From Candidatus Cryptobacteroides faecihippi (lineage in GTDB: Bacteria > Bacteroidota > Bacteroidia > Bacteroidales > UBA932): 16,766 nucleotides of DNA. The notes below the pieces were generated by a model. The model saw only the letters and a list, made by a program, of their open reading frames with translations. It was not told the DNA's origin and ran no database searches. Shown piece after piece: positions 8,252 through 15,105 of the stretch (the stretch's first letter is position 1; each line of letters begins with the position of its first letter). The translations under genes were made by a program, and so were the position numbers. The DNA is taken from the NCBI GenBank assembly GCA_018066065.1, contig JAGHSC010000238.1, positions 1-16,766 on the forward strand. The letters run 5' to 3'.

Positions 8252-9049
8252 ATGAGAAAGATATTGACATACTTGACAATGGCCGCAGTCCTGACGGTTG
8301 CGGCAGCATGCCAGAAGCAGGAAATCATGCCATACGACGTGGATGATTCCGCAATCTGCTTCGGCACGTCACAGATACAGTTCTCCCTGAGATACTATTC
8401 AGAGGCAGAGCCGACGCTAAAGGTGCCGGTGCGCCTCGTGGGCCCAGTGACGGACTACGACAGGACCATCCCTTTCAAGATCGTGGAATCCTCCGAGAAC
8501 AACGCATCCGAAGGAAAGGATTTCTCCATCGATTCCGCCCTGGTCAGGGCAGGCGAGACATCCGGTGCCATCTACATGAAGGTTGCCGCCCTTGAGGGCC
8601 AGGATTCAAGGAGAACGCGCATCAAGCTCCTTCCGAGCGATGACTTCACCAGGGAGTTCGACAGCAATTCGACCGCAGACATCGTCTGGACAGCCGGTTA
8701 CACAAGACCTGAATCCTACGCCTGGAGATCGTGGTACCTGTTCTTCAGCCCATACTACTCTGCCGCGTTCCACAAGGTGGTGTGCGAGTGCCTCGGTGAC
8801 GAGGTGGACATGTACACCCACTTCAGCGGCGGCAGGAATGAAGGCTACACATTGAAGGTCAACACCTGGTGGTACTCTGCAAATGCAATCCTCAGGAACT
8901 TTGTCGCCTCCTATGACAAGGAGCATCCGGACGAGCCGCTCATGCACAGCCCCGATGTGATGAGGTACAACAGCCAGTACGCCGAAAGCGGAACCGGAAC
9001 CGTTCCGACAACGATCCCAACCATTTTTGAAACACTTGTGGAAAGATAG
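8252..9049 (+). CDS. DUF4843-type lipoprotein of the Sus operon
   Basis: 265 residues from ATG 8252, with a lipoprotein signal peptide (TVAAA-C20) followed by QKQE. The mature part is beta-rich with an immunoglobulin-like pattern: CFGTSQIQFSLRYYSE, VPVRLVGPVTDYDRTIPFKIV and EGKDFSI, then an aromatic second half (YAWRSWYLFFSPYYSAAFHKV). This layout, and the position between a susD-like gene and a PKD-like lipoprotein gene, match the DUF4843 family as I know it from Bacteroidales SusCD loci. Its biochemical role is not established; it is likely a surface accessory to the receptor complex. The gap from susD is four bases and the next gene starts one base after its stop, so co-translation is likely. 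Confidence 0.8.
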   Translation: MRKILTYLTMAAVLTVAAACQKQEIMPYDVDDSAICFGTSQIQFSLRYYSEAEPTLKVPVRLVGPVTDYDRTIPFKIVESSENNASEGKDFSIDSALVRAGETSGAIYMKVAALEGQDSRRTRIKLLPSDDFTREFDSNSTADIVWTAGYTRPESYAWRSWYLFFSPYYSAAFHKVVCECLGDEVDMYTHFSGGRNEGYTLKVNTWWYSANAILRNFVASYDKEHPDEPLMHSPDVMRYNSQYAESGTGTVPTTIPTIFETLVER

Positions 9050-9050
9050 C

Positions 9051-10610
9051 ATGAGACAGACATTCAAATACCTCCTGATCGCAGTCTGCACAATGCTGAC
9101 TGCAGCGGCATGCTACAAGGACCTGAGCACTGAATCAACCTTTCAGATACCTGACATCATGGTGGACACATCGCTGTCCGACACTCTCATGCTTTCGTAT
9201 GGTGACTCGCTGATCATCCATCCCAAGATCTCTCAGAAGGATCGATCCGAGGAGGACCTCGAGTACCTCTGGGAGATGGACCTGACTGCAGGCCTCTCGA
9301 CAGACCGTCTTGAGCTTGGCGACACCAAGGATCTCGACTATCTGGTAAGGTGTTCACCGTCAAGCATTCCGTACACCATCACGCTCACAGTGACCGACAA
9401 GACCACAGGCTATGCGACCATCAAGTCATGGAAAGTCTACGTCGCTCGGTCCCTCGGTGAGGGAATCGTCGTTGCCTACACACGCGACGGAGGAAAGACT
9501 TCCGAACTTGACCTGATCAGCAACGCCAGCATCACCTACGGCTTCAGCGGGGATGAGGGCAAGGTGACCAGGAACCTCTTCAACCTTGGAAACAACATGC
9601 CGATCGAGGGACGTGTCAACGACATGGGATGCTACGCAGGATGCAACCAGTCAACGTACGATGTCGGCTATTTCGCGATCGGTACGGATCACCATCTGTA
9701 CGGTCTCGACTACAGTTCCTTCGCCGTGACGATGAAGGATGAAGAATTCTTCACCATCGGCGCACCTGGAGCGTTCGGGACCACCGTCATCGCCAACTAC
9801 GCACAGTACGGTACCATGATCGTCACGGATGGTACTGCCTACTGCATCAGCTCGAACATGGAATACCTCTTCCATCCAGTCTCAGGCGATCTCAGCAAGG
9901 GTGGAGCCCGGATCGGCACCCTGGCCTACGTCAAGACAAGCGGCTCGGCTGTCTCCATCTACGACGAGGAGCAGCAGGCCTTCTACAGCGGCATGGCATG
10001 GTCGCTTCCGCAGTCCGGCCTCAGCAAGATAAGCAGCATCATCTACCCAGAGCCACCACGCGGCCTCAAGATCCTGGGCTGCGGAGGCGGCAGGAACGAT
10101 TACCTCTACTACGTCATAGAGTTTGCCAACGGCACCCATTACCTCATGGAACTCAATGCTACGCTTCTCACCCCATCTGCCAGCTTCTACAGCCTCGAGG
10201 GGTGTGAGGGAATTGCCGAAGCACGCAACTTCTGCTTCACCGATGCTGGCTCGGTGTTCTACTACACTTCAGGCAACAAGATGTACTACAACATCATAGC
10301 CAGCAGCGGTGTGACATGCAGGGCAGCCTCATGGACTCCGGAAAGCGATGACGAGCAGGTAACGCGCATCAAGACCTACTACCAGGCATGGTACGGCATC
10401 ATGGACTACATGGGTGTGAGGGGTGAATATCCATTCCCTCTGGAGACCAACAGGAAGCAGCTCATCACCACCACCTACAACGAGAAGACCGGCGAGGGCA
10501 AGGTCTACCTCCAGCCATTCTCACCAAGTACAGGACGCCCTGGAACCACTCTGAATGGAGTGTTCTCAGGCTTCGGAGAGATCACGGCCATCGAACCTCT
10601 TTTGAAATAA
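9051..10610 (+). CDS. PKD-like family lipoprotein of the Sus operon
   Basis: 519 residues from ATG 9051, one base after the preceding stop. An in-frame TTG at 9027 would add eight residues, but ATG 9051 places the signal peptide correctly (LTAAA-C21, then YKD). A PKD-like beta domain covers about 40-110 (SYGDSLIIHPKISQ, EYLWEMD, YTITLTVTDKTTGYATIKSWKVYV). The rest, about 115-519, is a beta-rich region with short repeating strands (EGIVVAYTRDGG, YGLDYSSFAVTMKDEEFF, YYVIEFANGTHYLMEL) that could be a beta-propeller or stacked sandwich. The combination SusC-SusD-DUF4843-PKD-like lipoprotein is a recurring one in Bacteroidales. It probably helps hold or present ligand at the cell surface. About nine cysteines occur in the mature part. 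Function is inferred from context only. Confidence 0.8.
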   Translation: MRQTFKYLLIAVCTMLTAAACYKDLSTESTFQIPDIMVDTSLSDTLMLSYGDSLIIHPKISQKDRSEEDLEYLWEMDLTAGLSTDRLELGDTKDLDYLVRCSPSSIPYTITLTVTDKTTGYATIKSWKVYVARSLGEGIVVAYTRDGGKTSELDLISNASITYGFSGDEGKVTRNLFNLGNNMPIEGRVNDMGCYAGCNQSTYDVGYFAIGTDHHLYGLDYSSFAVTMKDEEFFTIGAPGAFGTTVIANYAQYGTMIVTDGTAYCISSNMEYLFHPVSGDLSKGGARIGTLAYVKTSGSAVSIYDEEQQAFYSGMAWSLPQSGLSKISSIIYPEPPRGLKILGCGGGRNDYLYYVIEFANGTHYLMELNATLLTPSASFYSLEGCEGIAEARNFCFTDAGSVFYYTSGNKMYYNIIASSGVTCRAASWTPESDDEQVTRIKTYYQAWYGIMDYMGVRGEYPFPLETNRKQLITTTYNEKTGEGKVYLQPFSPSTGRPGTTLNGVFSGFGEITAIEPLLK

Positions 10611-10630
10611 CGAGAACATACTTAACATTT
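10601..10630 (+). promoter_or_regulatory. Candidate internal promoter before the repeat lipoprotein
   Basis: TTTG at 10601-10604, an 18-base spacer, then TAACATTT at 10623-10630. The -33 box is perfect and the -7 box matches TAnnTTTG imperfectly. The predicted start would leave an A/C-rich leader of about 20 bases (ACCAACAAACAAAACA-type) with no Shine-Dalgarno, a form typical of well-expressed Bacteroidota genes. The 45-base gap here is the longest inside the operon. Tentative. Confidence 0.35.
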
Positions 10631-10655
10631 TACCAACAAACAAAACATTCGCACA

Positions 10656-13214
10656 ATGAAACGAATCTTTAAACTCGCAGCAGTCCTTCTTGCAGGCGCT
10701 CTCGCTGTAACTTCATGTTACGACGATTCCGACCTCAAGGACAGGATGGACAAGGCAGAGTCTGCAATCTCGAAGCTGCAGACTGCTGTAGATCAGCTCA
10801 ACTCTGACTACAAGTCTCTCAACACCATCGTAACTGCTCTCAACGGCAAGGTTTACGTGGAAAGCGTCACCGGAAGCGCAGAGGCTGGCTACACCATCAA
10901 GTTCACCGATGGCAAGACAGTTACCATCGCCAACGGTAAGAACGGAAAGGACGGAGAAAGCCCAGTCATCAGCATCGCACAGTTCACCGACGGCCAGTAC
11001 TACTGGGTTCTTGACGGTGCATGGATGAAGGATTCCAAGGGCAACATGATCCAGGCTCAGGGTGTCACCCCTAAGGTCAAGGTTGAAGGTGACTACTGGT
11101 TCATCTCAACCGATGATGGTGCAAACTGGCAGAAGATGGGCATCGCTAGCTCAGCAGAGATCAACACCGTGTTCTCAAAGGTTGAGGAGACAGCATCACA
11201 GGTTGTGTTCTACCTCACCGACGGCTCTACAATCGTCCTCGACAAGTATGCTCCATTCAGCTTCAAGATTGACGTTGCTGCAGCCAAGAACGCTCTTGAT
11301 GTCTACGAAATGAGCGGTGACTATTTCGAGGTAGTAACCCTTACCATTCCTTACACCATGACCGGTGCAGACGACGAAACCGAAATCGGTGTGATCACCG
11401 GTGCAGGCAATCCTTACGTCGTAACCCCTGCCAATGCAAACAGCGGTACCATCAAGATCTACTTCGACAAGTACGATACCTATGCAACGGATGCTTATGT
11501 CTACGCATCAAACTCAAGCACTTCTGTAATCCGCAAGATCAGCTTCGGTGGTCAGGTGTTCGAAGTCGAGGGTGCTGAGGAAGGCATCGTCGTCGACGAG
11601 GAAGGCGGACTTTCCACCATCACCCTCATCGCAGCAGATGATGTCGAGGTTGAGATCCCTGAGGATGTTACTTGGATCAGGAGCATTGCAACCAGGTCCA
11701 TCGAGATGTACAAGAGCTTCTTCGAGGTTGACCCTAACACCTCTGTCGAGCCAAGGTCTGCAGTGATCAAGCTCACCAGCGGTGAGACCACCAAGGAAGT
11801 CACTGTCCTCCAGAAGGGTGCAGTCGACACCACCAAGGGCATCCAGGCAAGGTACCTTGGCAACAGGATGTTCGTGTACAACAACTCAAGCTATGAGTAC
11901 ACCACCTTCGATGAGTACTACATCACCTTCCAGAGCGGTGCCGACATGGTCAAGCTCGCTCTCAACACCACCGGTGCCGAGACCCCTGCATTCCCTACAG
12001 GTACATTCAAGCTCGACGAGGATGGAAACCACGCTGCCGGCACCTATTCAGTTGCAGCTGCCGACAAGTATCACTCATGCCTTGTCATCGGTGAGAAGGA
12101 AGTCGCCATCGTCGAGGGTACAGTGACCGTCGCAGAGGAGTCAGGTGTCTACACCATCACAGCAACCGTCGTTGACGAGGCTGAGGCAAGCCATACCTAC
12201 ACCTATACCGGAGCCATCTCAATCAAGGATGATTCCCAGGGTCTTGGCAACGCCAGCGCTACCTTCATCAACCAGTACAAAACCTTCCACGCTACCGGAG
12301 CCAACGAATGGAGCGTAACTCTCCAGTTCGCAAAGGGTTCTAAGATTTCATACCTTACTCTTGATGTCTTCGGTGAGTCAGGCTACCTTACCAACGAGCA
12401 GGGAAAGAATCTCCCTCTTGGAAGGTTTGAGTTCGAGGAAGCAGAGGAATGGTCAACTGGCATGAAGAATGGTAATCTCGCTGCCAATCCGTACACTTTC
12501 ACATTCTCTGGAAATGACACTGAGTACAATAACATCACTCCTTACACCGGCTATCTCTGCATCGATCAGAATGAGGATGGTACCTACAACTTCGAGATCG
12601 ACCTCAAGGGTAATCTCGAGGGAACCGGCGACATCAGGTTCGCCCAGTCAATCAATAATGTTGCAATCGATGTCGATTCCGAGTCCAGACTCAGGCCATG
12701 CCCTGACGGAGACGCCGAGTTCACCACGTTCCTGAGCTGCACCGGCATCTATTTCGGACAGCCTTATGCGGAGATTCCTAACAGCAGCGTCCTGCTCATG
12801 TCCTACTCATCCATGAACCACAACTACACTGTCAACCTCCCTCTCGTCGAGAACGGCACATGGACATTCAGCGGCAACGGAGCAAACGCCAGCTACTGCA
12901 TCGATCCTGTCCCTGCTGGAACCTACACATTCGCCAACACCACGACTCCGACAGCGAACAGCATCGCCAACCTCAAGAAGACAGCAACATACTCTCAGTA
13001 CATCCTTAGTGACTACACAGGCACAAGGCTGTACATCAATGGAGGAAGCGTTACCATCTCTGAAGAGAACGTAACCTTCAACATCACTGCGGCAAAGGCT
13101 GACGGATCATGTGAAACAGCATTCACCGGCACAGTCAATTACTCTGTAACGTACGGCTTCCGCAACAGAGCCACCGCAACCTATCAGGCACGTGTTCCTT
13201 GGGCTACCGAGTAG
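10656..13214 (+). CDS. Large surface lipoprotein: DUF4988/PL29-N-like coil, BACON-like domain, three diverged repeats
   Basis: 852 residues. Lipoprotein signal (AVTS-C21) followed by the acidic YDDSD, in keeping with surface export. Residues about 27-65 form a coiled coil (LKDRMDKAESAISKLQTAV...). About 66-165 is a beta region with YTIKFTDGKTVTIANGKNGKDGESP, like the DUF4988/PL29 N-terminal module. No lyase catalytic domain follows. About 310-390 is BACON-like (ending SAVIKLTSGETTKEVTVLQKG). Three C-terminal beta repeats follow at about 395-527, 534-656 and 714-831. Repeats 1 and 3 share FPTGTF/VPAGTYTF, a GTVTV/GSVTI strand, and ITATVVDEAEASHTYTYTGAI versus ITAAKADGSCETAFTGTV. The gene sits where SusE/SusF binding proteins are found. 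Proline is coded almost wholly by CCT/CCA (about two CCG), unlike neighbours, suggesting high expression. Likely a cell-surface ligand-binding protein; ligand unknown. Confidence 0.85.
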   Translation: MKRIFKLAAVLLAGALAVTSCYDDSDLKDRMDKAESAISKLQTAVDQLNSDYKSLNTIVTALNGKVYVESVTGSAEAGYTIKFTDGKTVTIANGKNGKDGESPVISIAQFTDGQYYWVLDGAWMKDSKGNMIQAQGVTPKVKVEGDYWFISTDDGANWQKMGIASSAEINTVFSKVEETASQVVFYLTDGSTIVLDKYAPFSFKIDVAAAKNALDVYEMSGDYFEVVTLTIPYTMTGADDETEIGVITGAGNPYVVTPANANSGTIKIYFDKYDTYATDAYVYASNSSTSVIRKISFGGQVFEVEGAEEGIVVDEEGGLSTITLIAADDVEVEIPEDVTWIRSIATRSIEMYKSFFEVDPNTSVEPRSAVIKLTSGETTKEVTVLQKGAVDTTKGIQARYLGNRMFVYNNSSYEYTTFDEYYITFQSGADMVKLALNTTGAETPAFPTGTFKLDEDGNHAAGTYSVAAADKYHSCLVIGEKEVAIVEGTVTVAEESGVYTITATVVDEAEASHTYTYTGAISIKDDSQGLGNASATFINQYKTFHATGANEWSVTLQFAKGSKISYLTLDVFGESGYLTNEQGKNLPLGRFEFEEAEEWSTGMKNGNLAANPYTFTFSGNDTEYNNITPYTGYLCIDQNEDGTYNFEIDLKGNLEGTGDIRFAQSINNVAIDVDSESRLRPCPDGDAEFTTFLSCTGIYFGQPYAEIPNSSVLLMSYSSMNHNYTVNLPLVENGTWTFSGNGANASYCIDPVPAGTYTFANTTTPTANSIANLKKTATYSQYILSDYTGTRLYINGGSVTISEENVTFNITAAKADGSCETAFTGTVNYSVTYGFRNRATATYQARVPWATE

Positions 13215-13240
13215 TCCCTCTGACCTGAACACTTGAATGG

Positions 13241-13274
13241 AAGGCGGCCGATCGATCGGCCGCTTTCTTTTTTT
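13241..13274 (+). terminator. Strong intrinsic terminator ending the Sus operon
   Basis: A 7-bp GC stem (GCGGCCG at 13244-13250, CGGCCGC at 13257-13263) encloses ATCGAT. AAG/TTT can extend the stem, and an 11-base run with ten T follows (13264-13274). It lies 26 bases after the stop at 13214. Confidence 0.9.
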
Positions 13275-13294
13275 CATCCAATTGGTTACCTTTA
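13264..13294 (+). promoter_or_regulatory. Candidate promoter of the DUF4369-like lipoprotein gene
   Basis: TTTC at 13264-13267, a 19-base spacer and TACCTTTA at 13287-13294 (one mismatch to TAnnTTTG). The -33 box lies in the terminator's T-tract. The ATG at 13304 is so close that the transcript would have a leader of only a few bases. Tentative. Confidence 0.4.
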
Positions 13295-13303
13295 CGTCAC
13301 GAT

Positions 13304-14089
13304 ATGAGAAAGATAGCTGCACTCTTCATGCTGGCTGTCCTGCTGCTTTCCTGCGCAGGGCATGACAGCGACATAGTCATCCACTTTTCAGTGGACCATC
13401 CAGGGCTGAGAAAAATCAAGGTCGCACTGGATGAAAAGGACATACGCATCGTGGAACTGGACAGCCTGGGCCGCGGCACGCTGGTGCTTTCAGGCTGCGA
13501 CAACGTCTATTCCACAATCTATCACATCTCACGCGACCCTGTCTGCAAGGCCTTCCTGAAGAAGGGCAGCAAGGTGGATCTCAGCATCGATGCTCAGGAA
13601 TGCCGCATGCCTCGCAGGGGATCCTGGAGGAAGGGCTATTCCTTCTCGGACAGGACTGTACAGGAGGTCTCGGAGTACGTCACCAACATCAGGATCCCGA
13701 AGATGCCGGAGGCGTTTGACAAGGACCTCGACGGCTATGTCCACGTCATCGACAGCCTGGTGGCCAAGGCAACCGCCACCCTTGATGAACGTGAGGAGCT
13801 GGCAGGCGCCGAAGCCTTCAAGAAGGTAGAAAGGAAGAGAATTGAATATTCCTGCTGGAGGCATCTCCTGGACTACCCGGAAGGGCGTTCCACTGCGCTG
13901 GGAAAGGAATATGCTCCCGATGAGACGTTCCTCGCTCTCGTGAGGGAGCGCTACGACGCAGACCCGGAGCTCCTCTGGTGCCCGGAGTACGTCGACTACA
14001 TGCAGGCTGCATCAAAGCTTCTGGGGGACAATGACTTCCGCTCCATTCAGGACAAAAGTGTCCGGAAGCGGCTGCTTTCTGCCGAATAA
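13304..14089 (+). CDS. Lipoprotein resembling the N-terminal (DUF4369-like) part of TlpA proteins, no thioredoxin domain
   Basis: 261 residues with a lipoprotein signal (VLLLS-C17). Residues about 24-110 are beta-rich and resemble the DUF4369 module of Bacteroidota TlpA-like proteins: a VELDSLGRGTLVLSG strand pair, then CKAFLKKGSKVDLSID. The following helical part (about 140-255) also resembles the linker region of such proteins. In typical relatives a thioredoxin domain with a CxxC motif comes next; here the frame ends in TAA at 14087-14089 and no CxxC exists. No thioredoxin-like text was seen in the downstream bases, so this is a short form and not an obvious frameshift. It follows the operon terminator and is probably a separate unit. 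The DUF4369 resemblance is moderate and function is unknown. Confidence 0.75.
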   Translation: MRKIAALFMLAVLLLSCAGHDSDIVIHFSVDHPGLRKIKVALDEKDIRIVELDSLGRGTLVLSGCDNVYSTIYHISRDPVCKAFLKKGSKVDLSIDAQECRMPRRGSWRKGYSFSDRTVQEVSEYVTNIRIPKMPEAFDKDLDGYVHVIDSLVAKATATLDEREELAGAEAFKKVERKRIEYSCWRHLLDYPEGRSTALGKEYAPDETFLALVRERYDADPELLWCPEYVDYMQAASKLLGDNDFRSIQDKSVRKRLLSAE

Positions 14090-14104
14090 TGTTTGTCTAT
14101 TTTC

Positions 14105-14112
14105 TATATTTG
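14105..14112 (+). promoter_or_regulatory. Bacteroidota -7 promoter element
   Basis: TATATTTG, a full match to TAnnTTTG and identical to the element before the feoB-like gene. It lies 25 bases before the ATG at 14137, supporting that start over the in-frame ATG at 14089. No clear -33 box is seen. Confidence 0.6.
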
Positions 14113-14136
14113 CACATAATTCACTTCAAATCAATC

Positions 14137-15090
14137 ATGAAAAGGTTATTCACTTACGCGCTTGCAGCTGTGGCCATCTGCGCCTGCATCGCATCCTGCA
14201 AGAACAACAAGGGTACAAAGGCCGCTGAAGGCGAGTCTGACGAGGCTGGAATCGAAACCGAGACCGTCGCTGAGAATGAGTCATCGGAGGAAGCTGATGC
14301 TGCCCAGCTGGCTTTTGAGGACAGGCACATGATCTGCCCATTCTCCATCCAGGACAAGGGAAAGGTCGACGAGGCAGGCGAGATGGTGGTCATCGACCAT
14401 AAGTTCATCTCCGACCGCAGCCAGATCGGAGGCGGCACGGTCGCTGACTGGGTATATTCATGCATGGCACCGATGTGCAACTTCAACACCGAAGGCTGGC
14501 ATTTCGTAGGCAAGGACATCGTCAATGGCGACGAGACCTACAAGATCGATGACGAGTGGGTTGGAGAGGATGCCTGCGCCCTGTCTTCCTTCTGCACGGT
14601 CCCTACCGTCAAATATGAGAAACCTGCCAAGGTCGAGCCGTACATCCACATGCGCTGGGGCTCGGTACAGGCCTTTGCCGAGGAGAACGAGCTCCCGCTC
14701 AGGCTCACCGGCAACCGTCACTCCTACGACACCGAAAAGCTTGAGGAATACGCTTCATCCGAGAATTACGAGACTTATCCGGTACAGGCAAACTTCTACC
14801 TCAACGAGTACATCGAGCTCCGTTCAAATGAGTCCACGAAGGATCTTGGCCTCAAGGCTGTCTGCCTCCCTTACCACGACACCTATGAGGCAGTCGTGCT
14901 TGACGATGCTCTCCTCGAGCAGGCTCTCTTCACACATGACATGAACGAGTGTGACGAGACCGGTCTCTTCTTCAGCGACTACATCAACATCGAGTGTCCT
15001 GAAGGTGTGTACGATCTCGTGTTCTTCAAGGGAAGCGAGCCTTTTGCACGCATCTCACTCTTCCTGACAAAGGAAGACGCTCAGCAGTAA
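14137..15090 (+). CDS. Cys-rich lipoprotein of unknown function
   Basis: 317 residues from ATG 14137. The in-frame ATG 14089 overlaps the upstream stop and would put 16 extra residues before the signal peptide and the promoter inside the gene. Lipoprotein signal ends at IAS-C21. An acidic low-complexity linker (about 30-60, rich in E, D, A and S) leads to a folded domain of about 250 residues with eight cysteines, in motifs MICPF, YSCMAPMCNF, DACALSSFC, AVCLPY, NECDE and IECPEG. An even number of Cys in an exported protein suggests disulfides or metal binding, which is inference. The C-terminal strand YDLVFFKGSEPFARISLFL looks like the end of a beta-sandwich. I do not recognise the family. 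It ends 15 bases from the convergent DUF4419 gene. Confidence 0.8.
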   Translation: MKRLFTYALAAVAICACIASCKNNKGTKAAEGESDEAGIETETVAENESSEEADAAQLAFEDRHMICPFSIQDKGKVDEAGEMVVIDHKFISDRSQIGGGTVADWVYSCMAPMCNFNTEGWHFVGKDIVNGDETYKIDDEWVGEDACALSSFCTVPTVKYEKPAKVEPYIHMRWGSVQAFAEENELPLRLTGNRHSYDTEKLEEYASSENYETYPVQANFYLNEYIELRSNESTKDLGLKAVCLPYHDTYEAVVLDDALLEQALFTHDMNECDETGLFFSDYINIECPEGVYDLVFFKGSEPFARISLFLTKEDAQQ

Positions 15091-15099
15091 TTCTGAGCG
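15078..15099. terminator. Possible bidirectional terminator hairpin between convergent genes
   Basis: CGCTCAG (15078-15084) and CTGAGCG (15093-15099) form a perfect 7-bp stem with an 8-base loop that holds the TAA stop of the lipoprotein gene. There is no T-tract on the plus strand. On the minus strand the hairpin is followed by TCTTCCTTTG, which is moderately T-rich. Weak but well placed between converging genes. Confidence 0.4.
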
Positions 15100-15105
15100 C
15101 GAAGG

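Noticed and set aside
7297..8367. Minus-strand open frame of 356 codons opposite susD
   Set aside because: The plus strand encodes SusD signatures throughout; the antisense frame has no recognisable features.
9027..9050. Upstream TTG start for the PKD-like gene
   Set aside because: ATG 9051 directly after the previous stop gives a clean lipoprotein signal; the extension would disturb it.
13244..13263. 20-bp perfect palindrome as a recombination or restriction-type target
   Set aside because: Its position after the stop and the following T-tract make an intrinsic terminator the simple reading.
14089..14136. Upstream ATG for the Cys-rich lipoprotein
   Set aside because: It would bury the -7 promoter element in the gene and displace the signal peptide.
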